A stretch of 64,000 bases of DNA from Aureispira sp. CCB-QB1 (GCA_945870185.1 CAMBRK010000017.1:1-64000); one strand, 5' to 3'; shown: positions 21,111 to 30,926, counted from the first letter of the stretch. Numbers and translations: made by a program. The notes: generated by a model not told the origin, from the sequence alone.

Positions 21111-22190
21111 GTGAAATTTTTTGACAGGACCATATTATTAATCAATCTGGGAGTAGTGCTAGCTACATTTCTGGCTTATCTGGCGCCTGTCGTAGACCCT
21201 GAACTGACTTGGGTAATATCATTTTTTGGTCTGTTCTTTCCCATTCTATTGATCACTAATTTTTTGTTTATCATCTATTGGATATACAAAAAGCCAAAGT
21301 ATCTTATCGTTTCTGCCATTTGTTTGATGATAGGTTGGAATCATATCAAAGGTTTCATTTCCTTTAATACTCCTAAAGCAGAGTCAGGAGCAGATAGTGT
21401 TACCTTAATGTCTTTTAACATCAGTAACGCATCATTTGGATATGATAAGGATAAAGAAAATAGGGTGGCAAAAAAGGAAGCTTTCATCGAATTCTTGGAG
21501 CAATACAAAGATATAGAGATATTTTGTATTCAGGAAGTAGGCGATTATGCATATGATATACTGAAAAAGACCTTTCCAAATCACAACATTTACTACAAAG
21601 AAAAAGGAGCCGTCATACTATCCAAGTATCCTTTTAAAGAAAAGGGTGAAATCGATTTTGGTACCAAAACCAATTCTTGTCTTTGGGCAGATATAAAACT
21701 AGATCATGATATAGTCAGAGTGTATAGTTATCATCTACAATCCAACAGGATAAGCCGGGACGCCGAAAAGCTTGCCAATCAATCCGATATTGATCAAAAA
21801 CAAGCTTGGTATGATATCAAGGGTATGCTCAGGAAATTTAGAAACAGCCACCTGCAAAGAAGTCGCCAAGTAGAAAAAATTGCTACACATGTTAAAAATA
21901 GTAAGAATAAAATCATTTTAGCAGGAGACTTAAACGATCCTCCACAGTCATATACTTATCATGTTTTTTCTGAGTTGGGACAGGATGCCTTCAGAAAGAG
22001 AGGCATGGGATTGGGCACAACATATGCTGGTAAAATTCCGCTTTTGCGTATTGATTATATTTTTGCTGATCAAGACCTAGAAGTAGCATCATTTGATATA
22101 GTGAAGGATCACTTTTCTGATCATTATGCGGTAATAAGTATTATAGAGTGGCCCAATGCGGAGGATCTAAAAAATTCTGAAAACAAATAA
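21111..22190 (+). CDS. Membrane-anchored endonuclease/exonuclease/phosphatase family protein
   Basis: This 359-residue protein starts at GTG 21111, three bases after the rhomboid stop. Two or three N-terminal membrane helices (residues 7-85) precede a DNase I-like metal-dependent phosphoesterase domain. Visible motifs are VTLMSFNIS (metal-site Asn), FCIQEVGD (Glu), RVYSYHLQSN (His), LAGDLNDPP (Asp/Asn) and the terminal DHFSDHYAV (catalytic His). The family includes nucleases and phospholipid or sugar phosphate phosphatases, so the substrate is open. The anchor suggests action at the membrane. It closes the mutL-rhomboid operon; nadA follows 24 bp later. Confidence 0.87.
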   Translation: MKFFDRTILLINLGVVLATFLAYLAPVVDPELTWVISFFGLFFPILLITNFLFIIYWIYKKPKYLIVSAICLMIGWNHIKGFISFNTPKAESGADSVTLMSFNISNASFGYDKDKENRVAKKEAFIEFLEQYKDIEIFCIQEVGDYAYDILKKTFPNHNIYYKEKGAVILSKYPFKEKGEIDFGTKTNSCLWADIKLDHDIVRVYSYHLQSNRISRDAEKLANQSDIDQKQAWYDIKGMLRKFRNSHLQRSRQVEKIATHVKNSKNKIILAGDLNDPPQSYTYHVFSELGQDAFRKRGMGLGTTYAGKIPLLRIDYIFADQDLEVASFDIVKDHFSDHYAVISIIEWPNAEDLKNSENK

Positions 22191-22214
22191 ATTATTTGAA
22201 TTAAATAAATAGAA

Positions 22215-23234
22215 ATGGATATGTTTCAGGAATTACAAATGGCAAAGGACACCTTGGAACTCAAGGGATATCTGGATTTGGAAATAGATCCGACGCTCGA
22301 TCTTATAGCGGAAATCAATAAGCTCAAGAAGGAAAAGAATGCCATCATTCTGGCTCATTATTATCAAGATTCCGATATTCAAGATGTAGCGGATTATATT
22401 GGGGATAGTCTTGGCTTGTCTCAAAAGGCTGAAAGTACCGATGCTGATATCATTGTTTTTGCAGGTGTGCATTTCATGGCAGAAACTGCTAAAATGCTCA
22501 ACCCAAATAAAAAAGTGGTGCTTCCTGATTTAAAAGCAGGTTGTTCATTGGCGGATAGTTGTCCTGCTCCTTTGTTTAAAAAATTTAAAGAGAAGTATCC
22601 TGACCATGTAGTAGTGAGCTATATCAATTGTACTGCTGAACTCAAGACACTTACCGATATCTGCTGTACATCATCCAATGCTGTAGCGATCATCAATAGT
22701 ATACCAGCAGAAAAAGGTATCATCTTCGCTCCTGATAAAAACCTTGGAGCCTATTTGATTAAGAAAACGGGTAGAGATATGATCTTGTGGGATGGTGCCT
22801 GTATGGTGCATGAGATATTTTCAAGAGAAAAAATCACAAAGCTAATGCATAGATATCCTGATGCTAAGTTTATTGCTCATCCTGAGTGTGAAGCTCATAT
22901 CCTTGACATGGCCGATTTTATAGGTTCTACTTCACAGATGCTTAAGTTTACACAACAAGATGAGGCCAATTCATTTATAGTAGGTACGGAGTCAGGCATT
23001 ATTCATCAAATGGAATTGGCTTCACCTGACAAAACTTTTATTCCTGCTCCACCCGAGACCAATTGTGCTTGTAACGAATGTCCTCACATGAGACTGAACA
23101 CTTTGGAAAAACTGTATCTCAGTATGAAATATGAGTTGCCTGAAATTATTTTAGAAGATTGGGTGGTGGAGAAAGGTAGAAAATGTATAGATGCTATGTT
23201 GGATGTGAGTAAGGCAGCTGGATTTAAGATGTAA
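22215..23234 (+). CDS. nadA: Quinolinate synthase
   Basis: This 339-residue [4Fe-4S] enzyme condenses iminoaspartate (from NadB) with dihydroxyacetone phosphate to form quinolinate in de novo NAD synthesis. Visible motifs are [20 protein letters not shown], the substrate-binding [14 protein letters not shown], and three conserved cluster-region cysteines: [23 protein letters not shown] and the middle one in the ICCTSSNAV segment. ATG 22215 is used; ATG 22221 is also possible. nadB and nadC are not in the window. It converges on xerD with only 3 bp between stop codons. Confidence 0.96.
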   Translation: MDMFQELQMAKDTLELKGYLDLEIDPTLDLIAEINKLKKEKNAIILAHYYQDSDIQDVADYIGDSLGLSQKAESTDADIIVFAGVHFMAETAKMLNPNKKVVLPDLKAGCSLADSCPAPLFKKFKEKYPDHVVVSYINCTAELKTLTDICCTSSNAVAIINSIPAEKGIIFAPDKNLGAYLIKKTGRDMILWDGACMVHEIFSREKITKLMHRYPDAKFIAHPECEAHILDMADFIGSTSQMLKFTQQDEANSFIVGTESGIIHQMELASPDKTFIPAPPETNCACNECPHMRLNTLEKLYLSMKYELPEIILEDWVVEKGRKCIDAMLDVSKAAGFKM

Positions 23235-23237
23235 GTT

Positions 23238-24152
23238 TTATGTTTGTTTATGACTCAGCGGATGATATTTAACCATCGTATCTCTGAGATATTGACGGTC
23301 CACGTGGGTGTATATTTCAGTAGTGAGGATAGATTCATGACCCAGCATCTCTTGTACGGCCCTGAGATCAGCACCTCCTTCCACCAGATGGGTAGCAAAT
23401 GAGTGTCGAAAAGTATGAGGACTTATCGTCTTCTGTATACCTACTTTAGCAACATAGTTTTTTATAAGCAAGAAAATCATGACTCGAGTAAGACCTTTGC
23501 CACGTCTATTGAGAAAAAGAGTGTCTTCTGCTTCTTTGGCTATGTGTGATAAATGATTGCGGTCGGTTTCTATGTACAGATTGATGTGTTTTATGGCCGA
23601 TGACCCGATAGGAACAAGCCTTTCTTTATTGTTTTTACCGATGACTTTTATAAACCCTTCTTCAGGAAAATAATTGCTAAGTTTAAGAGTGATCAACTCA
23701 GTAACACGCAAGCCACATGCATAAAGTGTTTCTAGCATGGCTCTGTTTCGCTGGCTATGCGGCTCAGAAAGATCTATACCAGCCAAAATAAGATCAATTT
23801 CTTCGTAACTGAGCACGTCAGGAAGCGTTCTTTGTAGTTTGGGACTTTCCAAGAGCTCTGAAGGATCAACGTGTATTACATCTTCCATGATGAGATACTT
23901 GTAAAATGCCCTGATACCAGAAATAATTCGCGCTTGACTCTTGGCCTCTAGTCCCAAATCATTGATATAATAAACAAATGAAGTTAAATCATCACGGGAT
24001 AGTTTATCAGGAGTTTGATCTATTTTTTGAATCAATACAAATTCCAATAACTTGCCTACATCTCTAAGATAGGCATCAATAGAGTGATCAGAGAGTGATT
24101 TTTCCAATAAAAGATAAGCCTTAAATCCCTTGATGCTACTATTCCAATCCAT
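23238..24152 (-). CDS. xerD: Tyrosine recombinase XerD/XerC type
   Basis: This 304-residue site-specific recombinase resolves chromosome dimers at dif with a partner. It has an N-terminal SAM-like core-binding domain (1-105) and a C-terminal catalytic domain. The full catalytic set is visible: R149 (CGLRVTE), K173 (GKNNKE), H246 and R249 (HTFRH), H272 (LGHES) and nucleophile Y281 (IYTHVD). The length and fit suit the housekeeping XerD rather than an integron or phage integrase, and no attachment-site duplication is seen. It lies 53 bp downstream of dnaE on the same strand but also has its own -7-like box right at the start codon. Confidence 0.93.
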   Translation of the reverse strand: MDWNSSIKGFKAYLLLEKSLSDHSIDAYLRDVGKLLEFVLIQKIDQTPDKLSRDDLTSFVYYINDLGLEAKSQARIISGIRAFYKYLIMEDVIHVDPSELLESPKLQRTLPDVLSYEEIDLILAGIDLSEPHSQRNRAMLETLYACGLRVTELITLKLSNYFPEEGFIKVIGKNNKERLVPIGSSAIKHINLYIETDRNHLSHIAKEAEDTLFLNRRGKGLTRVMIFLLIKNYVAKVGIQKTISPHTFRHSFATHLVEGGADLRAVQEMLGHESILTTEIYTHVDRQYLRDTMVKYHPLSHKQT

Positions 24153-24156
24153 ATGG

Positions 24157-24164
24157 CAAAGATA
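24157..24164 (-). promoter_or_regulatory. -7 box directly abutting xerD (possible leaderless start)
   Basis: On the minus strand TATCTTTG is followed by CCAT and then the xerD ATG. The final G lies exactly 5 nt before the start codon, the same geometry as at 19628-19640. No -33 TTG is seen. xerD could also simply be read through from dnaE, 53 bp upstream. Confidence 0.3.
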
Positions 24165-24205
24165 GGGTAAAATACCACTTAAAATTTAATTTCTACCAAA
24201 TCCCA

Positions 24206-27200
24206 TCAATTCAACTTATAAGCCAGTCCTAGCATTTCCAACTCCTTGACAAACTGATAATCAGCTGTTACTTTGAGTGAAGTAGCTACTAGGTCGATAC
24301 CTATTTCGTCACCTTCATCCACAACTTTGAGTTTCAAGGTGTGCGGTCCTACTTTTTCTAGACAGAGATGTTCTAGTTCGTGAACTAATTTTTCGTCAAT
24401 GCTTTGCAAAGGTAACTTGATGGTCACTGATTTAGTCATATTTTTACCAATGGTATCCAGCATTCGGATATCTTTCACATTGAAGAAAAAACGATCTTGA
24501 GAATATCCCTTTTCATTGCTTCCTTCTATGTATAGTACCTGTCCTTTAGTGATGAGATGTTTATAGGATTCAAATTTTTCGTTATAAAGATTGATTTGAA
24601 AACTTCCAGTAAAGTCTTGCATGGTAAAGCGAGCATATCCCGTACCCTTCTGAGTGGTTCCGAAACTAGCTTCGGTAACGATACCTCCCATTTTCAGTAA
24701 TTTTCCTTGAATTTGCTCAGCCTTCTCCAGTGGACAGTTGATAAAATGTTGAAATTCAAGGTGATAGTCATCTAAAGGGTGTCCACTGATGTAAATGCCT
24801 GTAACTTCTTTTTCTTTTTCTAATTTTTCTATTTGATTCCATTCAGGTACAATGGGTGGTTTGGGACTATCAATATAGCTCGTCATGGCATCTCCAAAGA
24901 GGGACATTTGATTGCTTTCTTTCTGGGCTTGATAATTGGCTCCGTATTTAAGTAATGACTCTATGAAAGATTCACTACGATCTCCTGAAATCTCAAAATA
25001 TTGTGCTCGATTATACACGCCAAAGGAGTCTAAAGCACCACCGAGGACGAGGCTATCCATACATTTTTTATTCACTGATCGTAGATTGAGTCTTCGCATC
25101 ATGTCGTGTACATCTTCGAAATGTCCATTTTCTTTTCGTTCTTTGACAATTTCTTCTACTGGACCTTCGCCTACACCTTTGAGTGCTGACAATCCAAAAC
25201 GAACTTGACCCTTTACGTTTACGGCAAATTTTATATTACTTTCATTAATATCAGGACCTAGAACATCGATTTTCATCCTTTTGGTTTCTTGCAAAAAGAA
25301 GTTGATCTTGGAGATGTCACTTTTATTATGATTGAGCACCGAGGCCATAAAAGCTGCGGGATAATGTGCTTTGAGATACGCCGTTTGAAATGCGATGTAT
25401 GCATAACAAGTAGAATGAGACTTATTGAAAGCATAAGATGCAAAAGCTTCCCAGTCAGTCCATATTTTTTTGACCACATCTTCAGGATGTCCATTAGCGG
25501 TACAACCTTCCACAAATTTTGGAAACATCTTATCGAGCACTGCTTTTTGCTTTTTACCCATCGCTTTACGCAACATATCGGCATCACCTTTACTAAAACC
25601 TGCTAGTTTTTGTGAAAGGAGCATTACTTGCTCCTGGTACACGGTAATGCCATAGGTCTCAGCAAGATACTCTTCCATATCAGGCAAATCAAATTTGATT
25701 TCTTGTTTACCATTTTTCCGGGCTATAAAATCAGGTATATATTGAAGTGGCCCAGGTCTGTACAAGGCATTCATGGCTATCAAATCTTCAAATCTAGTCG
25801 GGATAAGGTCCCTAAGATGCTTTTGCATCCCAGGAGATTCGTACTGAAAAATTCCAACCATATCGCCTCGTTGGAAAAGCTTGAAGGTTTCTTCATCTTC
25901 AAGAGATATTGCGTCTATATCTAGTGCTGTACCATACCGATCTTTGATGATTTCAAGGGCGTCTTTAATGATGGTCAGCGTCTTTAAGCCCAAAAAGTCC
26001 ATTTTGAGCAATCCTGCTTCTTCTGCCACGGAGTTATCGTATTGGGAGACTAGAAGTTCAGAGTCTTTAGCAACGGATACTGGTACAAAATTGGTAATAT
26101 CATCGGGAGTGATGATGACTCCACAAGCATGAATTCCTGTATTTCTTACCGAACCTTCCAGTTTTTTTGCTGTACGAATCATCTCGCCTATTTCTGATTT
26201 CTCTTCAGACATTTTACGAAATTCGTAAGCTTTTTCTTTATCTTCATTGGTGAAAACATCTTTTTGCTTAGCTTCAATGTCTTTCTCTGCCAAAACACCC
26301 GCAAGGGTAGCTGTTAGATGAGAAGGGAATATCTTGGCAACTCTATCTACTTCATTGAGCGGAATATTCATGACTCGGCCTACATCCCTTAGTGAAGACC
26401 TTGCAGCCATCGTACCATACGTTACAATCTGCGCTACTTGATTTTTTCCATATTTATCGATCACATAATTGATAACTTTTTCGCGGCCATCATCATCAAA
26501 ATCTATATCTATATCGGGCATTGAAACCCTTTCTGGATTTAAAAAACGCTCAAAAAGTAAGTCATACTTTATCGGGTCTATATTGGTAATACCTAAACTG
26601 TATGCGACACAAGAACCCGCCGCAGATCCTCGGCCGGGACCTACTGATACACCCATTTGCCGAGCTACTGTGGTAAAATCCTGAACAATAAGAAAATAGC
26701 CTGAATACCCGGACTTGGTGATGACATCTAGCTCAAAATTGAGTCGATCTTCTACTACCGGTGTGATAGTACCATATTTGCGACGGGCACCTTCAAATGA
26801 CAAATGTCTTAAAAAAAGTTCTTGGGTATCAAATCCGGCAGGCAATGGAAAAGCTGGTAATAATATGTCTCTTGCTAGCTTAATATCGTCTATTTTTGAT
26901 GCGATTTCCATCGTGTTTTCTACTGCTTCTTTCACATCACCGAAAAGCGTATTCATTTCCGCTTTGGTCTTGAAATAAAAGTCAGAGCTTGGAAATTTAA
27001 ACCTCTCCTTATCCTCTAGTAGTGACCCTGTATTTACACAAAGTAAGACGTCATGAGGTGCAAAATCTTCTTGCTCTACATAATGCGAATCATTCGTGAC
27101 AATGGTCTTGACGTTATATTTTTTGGCAAACCCAAGTAATATTTGATTAATATCTTCTTGACTCATGCCGGAATCGTCTATCTTCTCAAGGCCTCGGTGT

Positions 27201-27739
27201 CTTTGCAATTCGATATAGTAATCTTCTCCAAATAATTCTAGCCACCATTTGAGCCTTTCTTCTGCTAAGGCTATATTCCCTGTTAAGATGGTTTGGGGTA
27301 TTTCAGCACCTATGCAACATGAAGTAGCAATAATACCTTTATGATACTTTAATATAAGTTCTTTATCTATCCTTGGGTACTTTCCATAAAGCCCTTCGGT
27401 ATATCCTAGCGAACACAGTTTTGTTAAATTATGATACCCTTCAGTATTTTTGGCTAACATCAACTGGTGGTATCTGACATCCTTTTGGCCACGACCCTTC
27501 TCGAAATGCTTGATGTGTCTATCTTCTGTCACATAAAATTCGCACCCGATGATTGGTTTGATGCCCTGATTGTTGGCTTCTTTGACAAATTTAAATACGC
27601 CAAACATGTTGCCATGATCAGTAATCGCAACTGCTGATTGCCCGTCAGCCTTGGCTTTTTTCATCAAAGTATTAATATCTGACGCACCGTCTAACAGTGA
27701 ATATTGAGTATGAGAGTGTAAGTGACAAAAATCGATCAC
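24206..27739 (-). CDS. dnaE: DNA polymerase III subunit alpha
   Basis: This is the 1177-residue replicative polymerase catalytic subunit (DnaE type). The PHP domain is N-terminal (CHLHSHTQYSLLDGASDI; AITDHGNMFGVF). The polymerase palm contains VGPGRGSAAGSCVAYSLGI and the catalytic aspartates in PDIDIDFDDDGR (about 405). The fingers and tandem helix-hairpin-helix region follow (SYAFNKSHSTCYAYIAFQTA; FGLSALKGVGEGPVEEIV). An OB fold near 990-1075 (GIVTEASFGTTQKGTGYARF) is followed by a short C-terminal domain. It lacks the DEDD exonuclease of PolC, so proofreading must come from another subunit. The length is normal. Nothing looks damaged. Confidence 0.97.
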   Translation of the reverse strand: MIDFCHLHSHTQYSLLDGASDINTLMKKAKADGQSAVAITDHGNMFGVFKFVKEANNQGIKPIIGCEFYVTEDRHIKHFEKGRGQKDVRYHQLMLAKNTEGYHNLTKLCSLGYTEGLYGKYPRIDKELILKYHKGIIATSCCIGAEIPQTILTGNIALAEERLKWWLELFGEDYYIELQRHRGLEKIDDSGMSQEDINQILLGFAKKYNVKTIVTNDSHYVEQEDFAPHDVLLCVNTGSLLEDKERFKFPSSDFYFKTKAEMNTLFGDVKEAVENTMEIASKIDDIKLARDILLPAFPLPAGFDTQELFLRHLSFEGARRKYGTITPVVEDRLNFELDVITKSGYSGYFLIVQDFTTVARQMGVSVGPGRGSAAGSCVAYSLGITNIDPIKYDLLFERFLNPERVSMPDIDIDFDDDGREKVINYVIDKYGKNQVAQIVTYGTMAARSSLRDVGRVMNIPLNEVDRVAKIFPSHLTATLAGVLAEKDIEAKQKDVFTNEDKEKAYEFRKMSEEKSEIGEMIRTAKKLEGSVRNTGIHACGVIITPDDITNFVPVSVAKDSELLVSQYDNSVAEEAGLLKMDFLGLKTLTIIKDALEIIKDRYGTALDIDAISLEDEETFKLFQRGDMVGIFQYESPGMQKHLRDLIPTRFEDLIAMNALYRPGPLQYIPDFIARKNGKQEIKFDLPDMEEYLAETYGITVYQEQVMLLSQKLAGFSKGDADMLRKAMGKKQKAVLDKMFPKFVEGCTANGHPEDVVKKIWTDWEAFASYAFNKSHSTCYAYIAFQTAYLKAHYPAAFMASVLNHNKSDISKINFFLQETKRMKIDVLGPDINESNIKFAVNVKGQVRFGLSALKGVGEGPVEEIVKERKENGHFEDVHDMMRRLNLRSVNKKCMDSLVLGGALDSFGVYNRAQYFEISGDRSESFIESLLKYGANYQAQKESNQMSLFGDAMTSYIDSPKPPIVPEWNQIEKLEKEKEVTGIYISGHPLDDYHLEFQHFINCPLEKAEQIQGKLLKMGGIVTEASFGTTQKGTGYARFTMQDFTGSFQINLYNEKFESYKHLITKGQVLYIEGSNEKGYSQDRFFFNVKDIRMLDTIGKNMTKSVTIKLPLQSIDEKLVHELEHLCLEKVGPHTLKLKVVDEGDEIGIDLVATSLKVTADYQFVKELEMLGLAYKLN

Positions 27740-27770
27740 GAAGAAATAAATTATTAAATAAAGTAAAATG

Positions 27771-27778
27771 CAAAAATA
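27771..27778 (-). promoter_or_regulatory. -7 box upstream of dnaE
   Basis: On the minus strand TATTTTTG (27778 to 27771) fits TAnnTTTG. It predicts a start near 27766 and a 27-nt leader to the dnaE ATG at 27739. The upstream TTG sits at an unfavourable 14-bp spacing. Confidence 0.35.
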
Positions 27779-27954
27779 ATTAAATTATTCTACAATCATG
27801 CTATAAGTCTTAAGGCTTTAAAATACTAACACATAAATAATGAAATCTACTGGCAACACCAGATACAATCCATTTTTTTTCTTATAAAGCTCGGATAAAT
27901 TTATAATTACGCGTATATATTGTAATTTATTTTACAAAACATCACTTTTATTAT

Positions 27955-27992
27955 TTCCGAATATTCGGAATTGAGAAAATATCATACTTTTG
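27955..27992 (+). promoter_or_regulatory. Perfect 16-bp palindrome and -7 box upstream of the first haloperoxidase
   Basis: TTCCGAATATTCGGAA (27955-27970) is a perfect dyad lying where the -33 element should be relative to TACTTTTG (27985-27992). It looks like a repressor operator. The predicted transcript has a long AT-rich leader of about 170 nt before ATG 28168, in which I see no known riboswitch. The rest of the 27740-28167 spacer is AT-rich with no gene. Confidence 0.4.
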
Positions 27993-28167
27993 CCGTATAA
28001 TTCATATTTTATTGTTAATCATAATAATTTTATATAACAAGAATTTGTAATTTTTATTCAAATAACCCCATTATTTTAACCAAAGATGGCATATTCCATA
28101 ATTTCGGCATAAATTTTGTACTAAATATATTGATATTATTTAATATGTAATTTTAAATTATTTTCAA

Positions 28168-29541
28168 ATGTTTTCGATAGCTAATTCCCCAAAGTATTTC
28201 TTCAAATTATTAATATTATTGGTAGTAGTAGGATTCATCCAGTCATGCTCAAAAGACCAACCATTGCCAGAGAGTCTTGAAACAGAAACCTACTCTGCAA
28301 AACATCTCACAGATTACTACACTTTAGTATGTAAAGTTACTAAAAATACCGCAGGTTTCTTTCCACCACAAGCCGCTAGAGCTTATGGATATATCTCCAT
28401 AGCCAACTATGAGGCAGTCAGAAATGGTATTGAGGGTGCTGTAAGTCTTCAGTCACAGCTCAATGGTTTTTCTCAGTATTCGCTTCCAACTTTACAACTT
28501 GGAGTGTCTTACAACTGGGCCATTGCATCCAATGCTGCTGTTGCCAAAATGATGGTATTGATGTATGACAAGAATCTCAAAAATGAAGACAAATTAAAAA
28601 TCCAAGATTTGGAGTCTTCAAACCTGAATGAATTGTCATCTACGGAAGCTGCTGATGTAGTTACTAGATCTGTGGCTTATGGTCAAGCTGTAGCTGACGT
28701 TATATACAATTACTCCAAAGCAGATGGTGGCCATGAATCTTATTTGGCTCCATTTCAGTTACCATACACCGTGCCTAGCGATGCGCATTGTTGGGTCCCT
28801 ACAGGTGCAGCACAAAATCCATTGAGTCCTAGATGGGGAAGCAATAGACCATTCCTAGTAAATAACGTAACAAAAGTACAGCCTAGAATGCCAGTAGCAT
28901 TTTCAAGTGATAAAGATTCAGAATTTCACAAAGAGGCCATGTTTGTATACAATACCGTACAAAACAACAGTAGCGAGCAGATCGAAATCGCAAAATACTG
29001 GGCTGACGATCCATTCGCTACATGTACACCTGCAGGACATACTTTTGCAATTTTAACTCAAATACTTCAAGAAGAAAGGGTTACTCTTTCCAAAGCTAGT
29101 GTAGCGTTTGCTAGAATGGGTATTGCTGAAAATGACGCTTTCATAGCATGCTGGAAAGGAAAGTATGATTATGTACTGATAAGACCTGTTTCGTACATAC
29201 AGAGATATATAGATCCTAGCTTCAAAACCGTGATAGGTACTCCACCTTTTCCTGCTTATACATCGGGTCACTCTTGTGAAATAGGAGCTGGGTCAAGAAT
29301 ACTGACTGATATGTTTACAGATGGAAGTGGTTATTACCCTTTCACAGATTATAGTCAGTTGCAGTTTGGTTTTGCGGCTAGAAGTTTCCAAAATTTCAAT
29401 CAAATGGCAGATGAGTGTGCGAATAGTAGATTATATGGAGGAATTCACTACACTTTTGATAATGATAAAGGCTTGCAAGTAGGAAAAGCCATTGGTGACA
29501 ATGTAAATAAAGAAATCAAATGGCCAGCTTTCATAAGATAA
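28168..29541 (+). CDS. PAP2-superfamily / vanadium-dependent haloperoxidase-like lipoprotein (first copy)
   Basis: This 457-residue exported lipoprotein has a membrane segment and lipobox (FIQSC, Cys 27). The C-terminal third carries the three phosphate/vanadate-binding motifs of the acid phosphatase/haloperoxidase superfamily: KGKYDYVLIRP (K-x6-RP), PAYTSGHSCE (PSGH equivalent) and SRLYGGIHYTFDND (SR-x5-H-x3-D). The length and the YGGIH signature favour the vanadium chloro/bromoperoxidase-like branch, but phosphatase activity is possible. A second homologue lies at 33018-34553 and a fragment of a third at 34663. The stop overlaps the next small lipoprotein gene by 22 bp, so the pair is translationally coupled. 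Confidence 0.88.
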   Translation: MFSIANSPKYFFKLLILLVVVGFIQSCSKDQPLPESLETETYSAKHLTDYYTLVCKVTKNTAGFFPPQAARAYGYISIANYEAVRNGIEGAVSLQSQLNGFSQYSLPTLQLGVSYNWAIASNAAVAKMMVLMYDKNLKNEDKLKIQDLESSNLNELSSTEAADVVTRSVAYGQAVADVIYNYSKADGGHESYLAPFQLPYTVPSDAHCWVPTGAAQNPLSPRWGSNRPFLVNNVTKVQPRMPVAFSSDKDSEFHKEAMFVYNTVQNNSSEQIEIAKYWADDPFATCTPAGHTFAILTQILQEERVTLSKASVAFARMGIAENDAFIACWKGKYDYVLIRPVSYIQRYIDPSFKTVIGTPPFPAYTSGHSCEIGAGSRILTDMFTDGSGYYPFTDYSQLQFGFAARSFQNFNQMADECANSRLYGGIHYTFDNDKGLQVGKAIGDNVNKEIKWPAFIR

Positions 29542-29894
29542 TCATTTTGGCGGTAGTCATCATGGCATCTTGCAAGGATAACCGTCAAAATATAGAAAAT
29601 GGGATAGCTTCCTTTTCAGATATCCAGTGTCGTGCAGCTCAACTCAATGAGAGAAGGTTTGAACTTTTCGATCAGATCAGAATACTGGAAGCTGATACTA
29701 TAGCGAATAAAAAAGCTATAGATTCATTAAAGACAGAAGCCGACCTTGTTAAAAAGCAAAGTTTGGAAAGTGCGGATACTTTACGAGTCAAATTAGCTGA
29801 CTTTTTAAGTACTCAGAAGTTTTCAACCGAAGATAGAAAGTATTTTGATGATCAGATTAATGCATTAGTTGCTAAGTGTAAATCTAAAAAATAA
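29520..29894 (+). CDS. Small coiled-coil lipoprotein overlapping the haloperoxidase gene
   Basis: This 124-residue predicted lipoprotein has a short hydrophobic signal and lipobox (VVIMASCKDN, Cys 18). The rest is almost entirely helical and charged (LNERRFELFDQIRILEADTI, then DSLKTEADLVKKQSLESAD), suggesting a coiled coil. No family is recognised. ATG 29520 lies inside the last codons of the preceding gene, making it a likely partner or accessory of that enzyme. A strong terminator follows. Confidence 0.7.
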   Translation: MASFHKIIILAVVIMASCKDNRQNIENGIASFSDIQCRAAQLNERRFELFDQIRILEADTIANKKAIDSLKTEADLVKKQSLESADTLRVKLADFLSTQKFSTEDRKYFDDQINALVAKCKSKK

Positions 29895-29910
29895 AGTTTA
29901 AAAAAGTTTA

Positions 29911-29947
29911 AAAAGCATTAAGATTCAGTTCTTAATGCTTTTTTTAT
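29911..29947 (+). terminator. Rho-independent terminator
   Basis: AAAAGCATTAAG (29911-29922) pairs with CTTAATGCTTTT (29931-29942), a 12-bp perfect stem ending in T residues. Located between convergent genes, it can serve both the haloperoxidase operon and the minus-strand permease gene. Confidence 0.85.
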
Positions 29948-29948
29948 T

Positions 29949-30926
29949 TTAATTTTTTTCAATTCTCTTGTTTTGGTATATAAAATAAAAGAGTGAGCAC
30001 GAAGCCAAAATAACCAACAGAGATAATAATGATAAATATAAGTTGGGCCTAATCACGTAAATAGCGCCTAAATACTGTACTATGAAGATAAGGTATAGGA
30101 AATTGGAAAAAGTTTTGTTTGATATTTTACTTAAAATATAGGTACCTAAAGGAGCAAAAAAGATTACAATAGGAATACATGAAAGCCACATATGATAAGT
30201 AGATGTACTGAAATCTTTAATGATCAATGCGTGTAATAAAAATCCAATAATAGTTTCAATAGTCATAATAATGATACTAGATTTTGCTGCTATTTTTTCA
30301 TCTAAGCCATAGTATATTACTATAAAACAAAAGGAAAAAATATTGATACCTGTCCCAAAGACAGAAGAAATAAACCCACCTACCAGACCTAGTAATAATA
30401 GGATGCCTATATCATGAGATCGAAGTAATGTTATTTTATTTTTAGTGTTTGTTATTTTCTTAAAATTTAGATAATAAAGAATCATTCCGAATGATAGCCA
30501 TATGGACACAAAAGAAAGTTTTGCTAGTTTGGGCGCAATAAATGGCACTAAATAATATGTACCTATGATCAGGCCTATGATTCCCCCTAGGGTCACATAT
30601 TTTACATAATTTCTTTCAAAAGGTAGTTTCTTGTTCAAAATGAAAATAGTGGCAGACGTCATACCTATAGATTGTATGGCAAATGCAAAGTTTCTTGCAG
30701 AATCGGGTTCAATTCCCAAATATAATGTGAAAATGGGATAAGCAACGGATGCAGAACCTTCAGGACTTGATCCAGCTATAAAGGAACCAAAAATCATAGT
30801 AATCATAGCCGCAATATGCTGTCCCATGATATGAAAAAGTTCATTTGACGTCATGTACCAGAACCAAGTGATCAGAACGATTGCCAAATAGCAGAAAAAA
30901 TACATAGGATATTTCTTGAAACTCAA
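29949..30926 (-). CDS. TauE/SafE family permease
   Basis: This 325-residue membrane protein has about eight helices and belongs to the TauE/SafE (DUF81) family of sulfite, sulfoacetate or other organic anion exporters. The first repeat carries the family hallmark GSFIAGSSPEGSASVAYPIF. The second has LLLGLVGGFISSVFGTGINIF, the usual glycine-rich inverted counterpart. Nearby genes give no clue to the substrate. It ends beside the shared terminator and its start is 76 bp from the divergent coiled-coil gene. Confidence 0.85.
   Translation of the reverse strand: MSFKKYPMYFFCYLAIVLITWFWYMTSNELFHIMGQHIAAMITMIFGSFIAGSSPEGSASVAYPIFTLYLGIEPDSARNFAFAIQSIGMTSATIFILNKKLPFERNYVKYVTLGGIIGLIIGTYYLVPFIAPKLAKLSFVSIWLSFGMILYYLNFKKITNTKNKITLLRSHDIGILLLLGLVGGFISSVFGTGINIFSFCFIVIYYGLDEKIAAKSSIIIMTIETIIGFLLHALIIKDFSTSTYHMWLSCIPIVIFFAPLGTYILSKISNKTFSNFLYLIFIVQYLGAIYVIRPNLYLSLLSLLVILASCSLFYFIYQNKRIEKN

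Noticed and set aside
23238-24152. xerD as part of a mobile element or integron
   Set aside because: Fits housekeeping XerD in length and motifs, lies between dnaE and nadA, and no attachment-site repeats or cargo are visible.
27993-28167. Possible riboswitch in the long leader of the first haloperoxidase gene
   Set aside because: The leader is almost all A/T and shows no conserved riboswitch core or stable paired domain.
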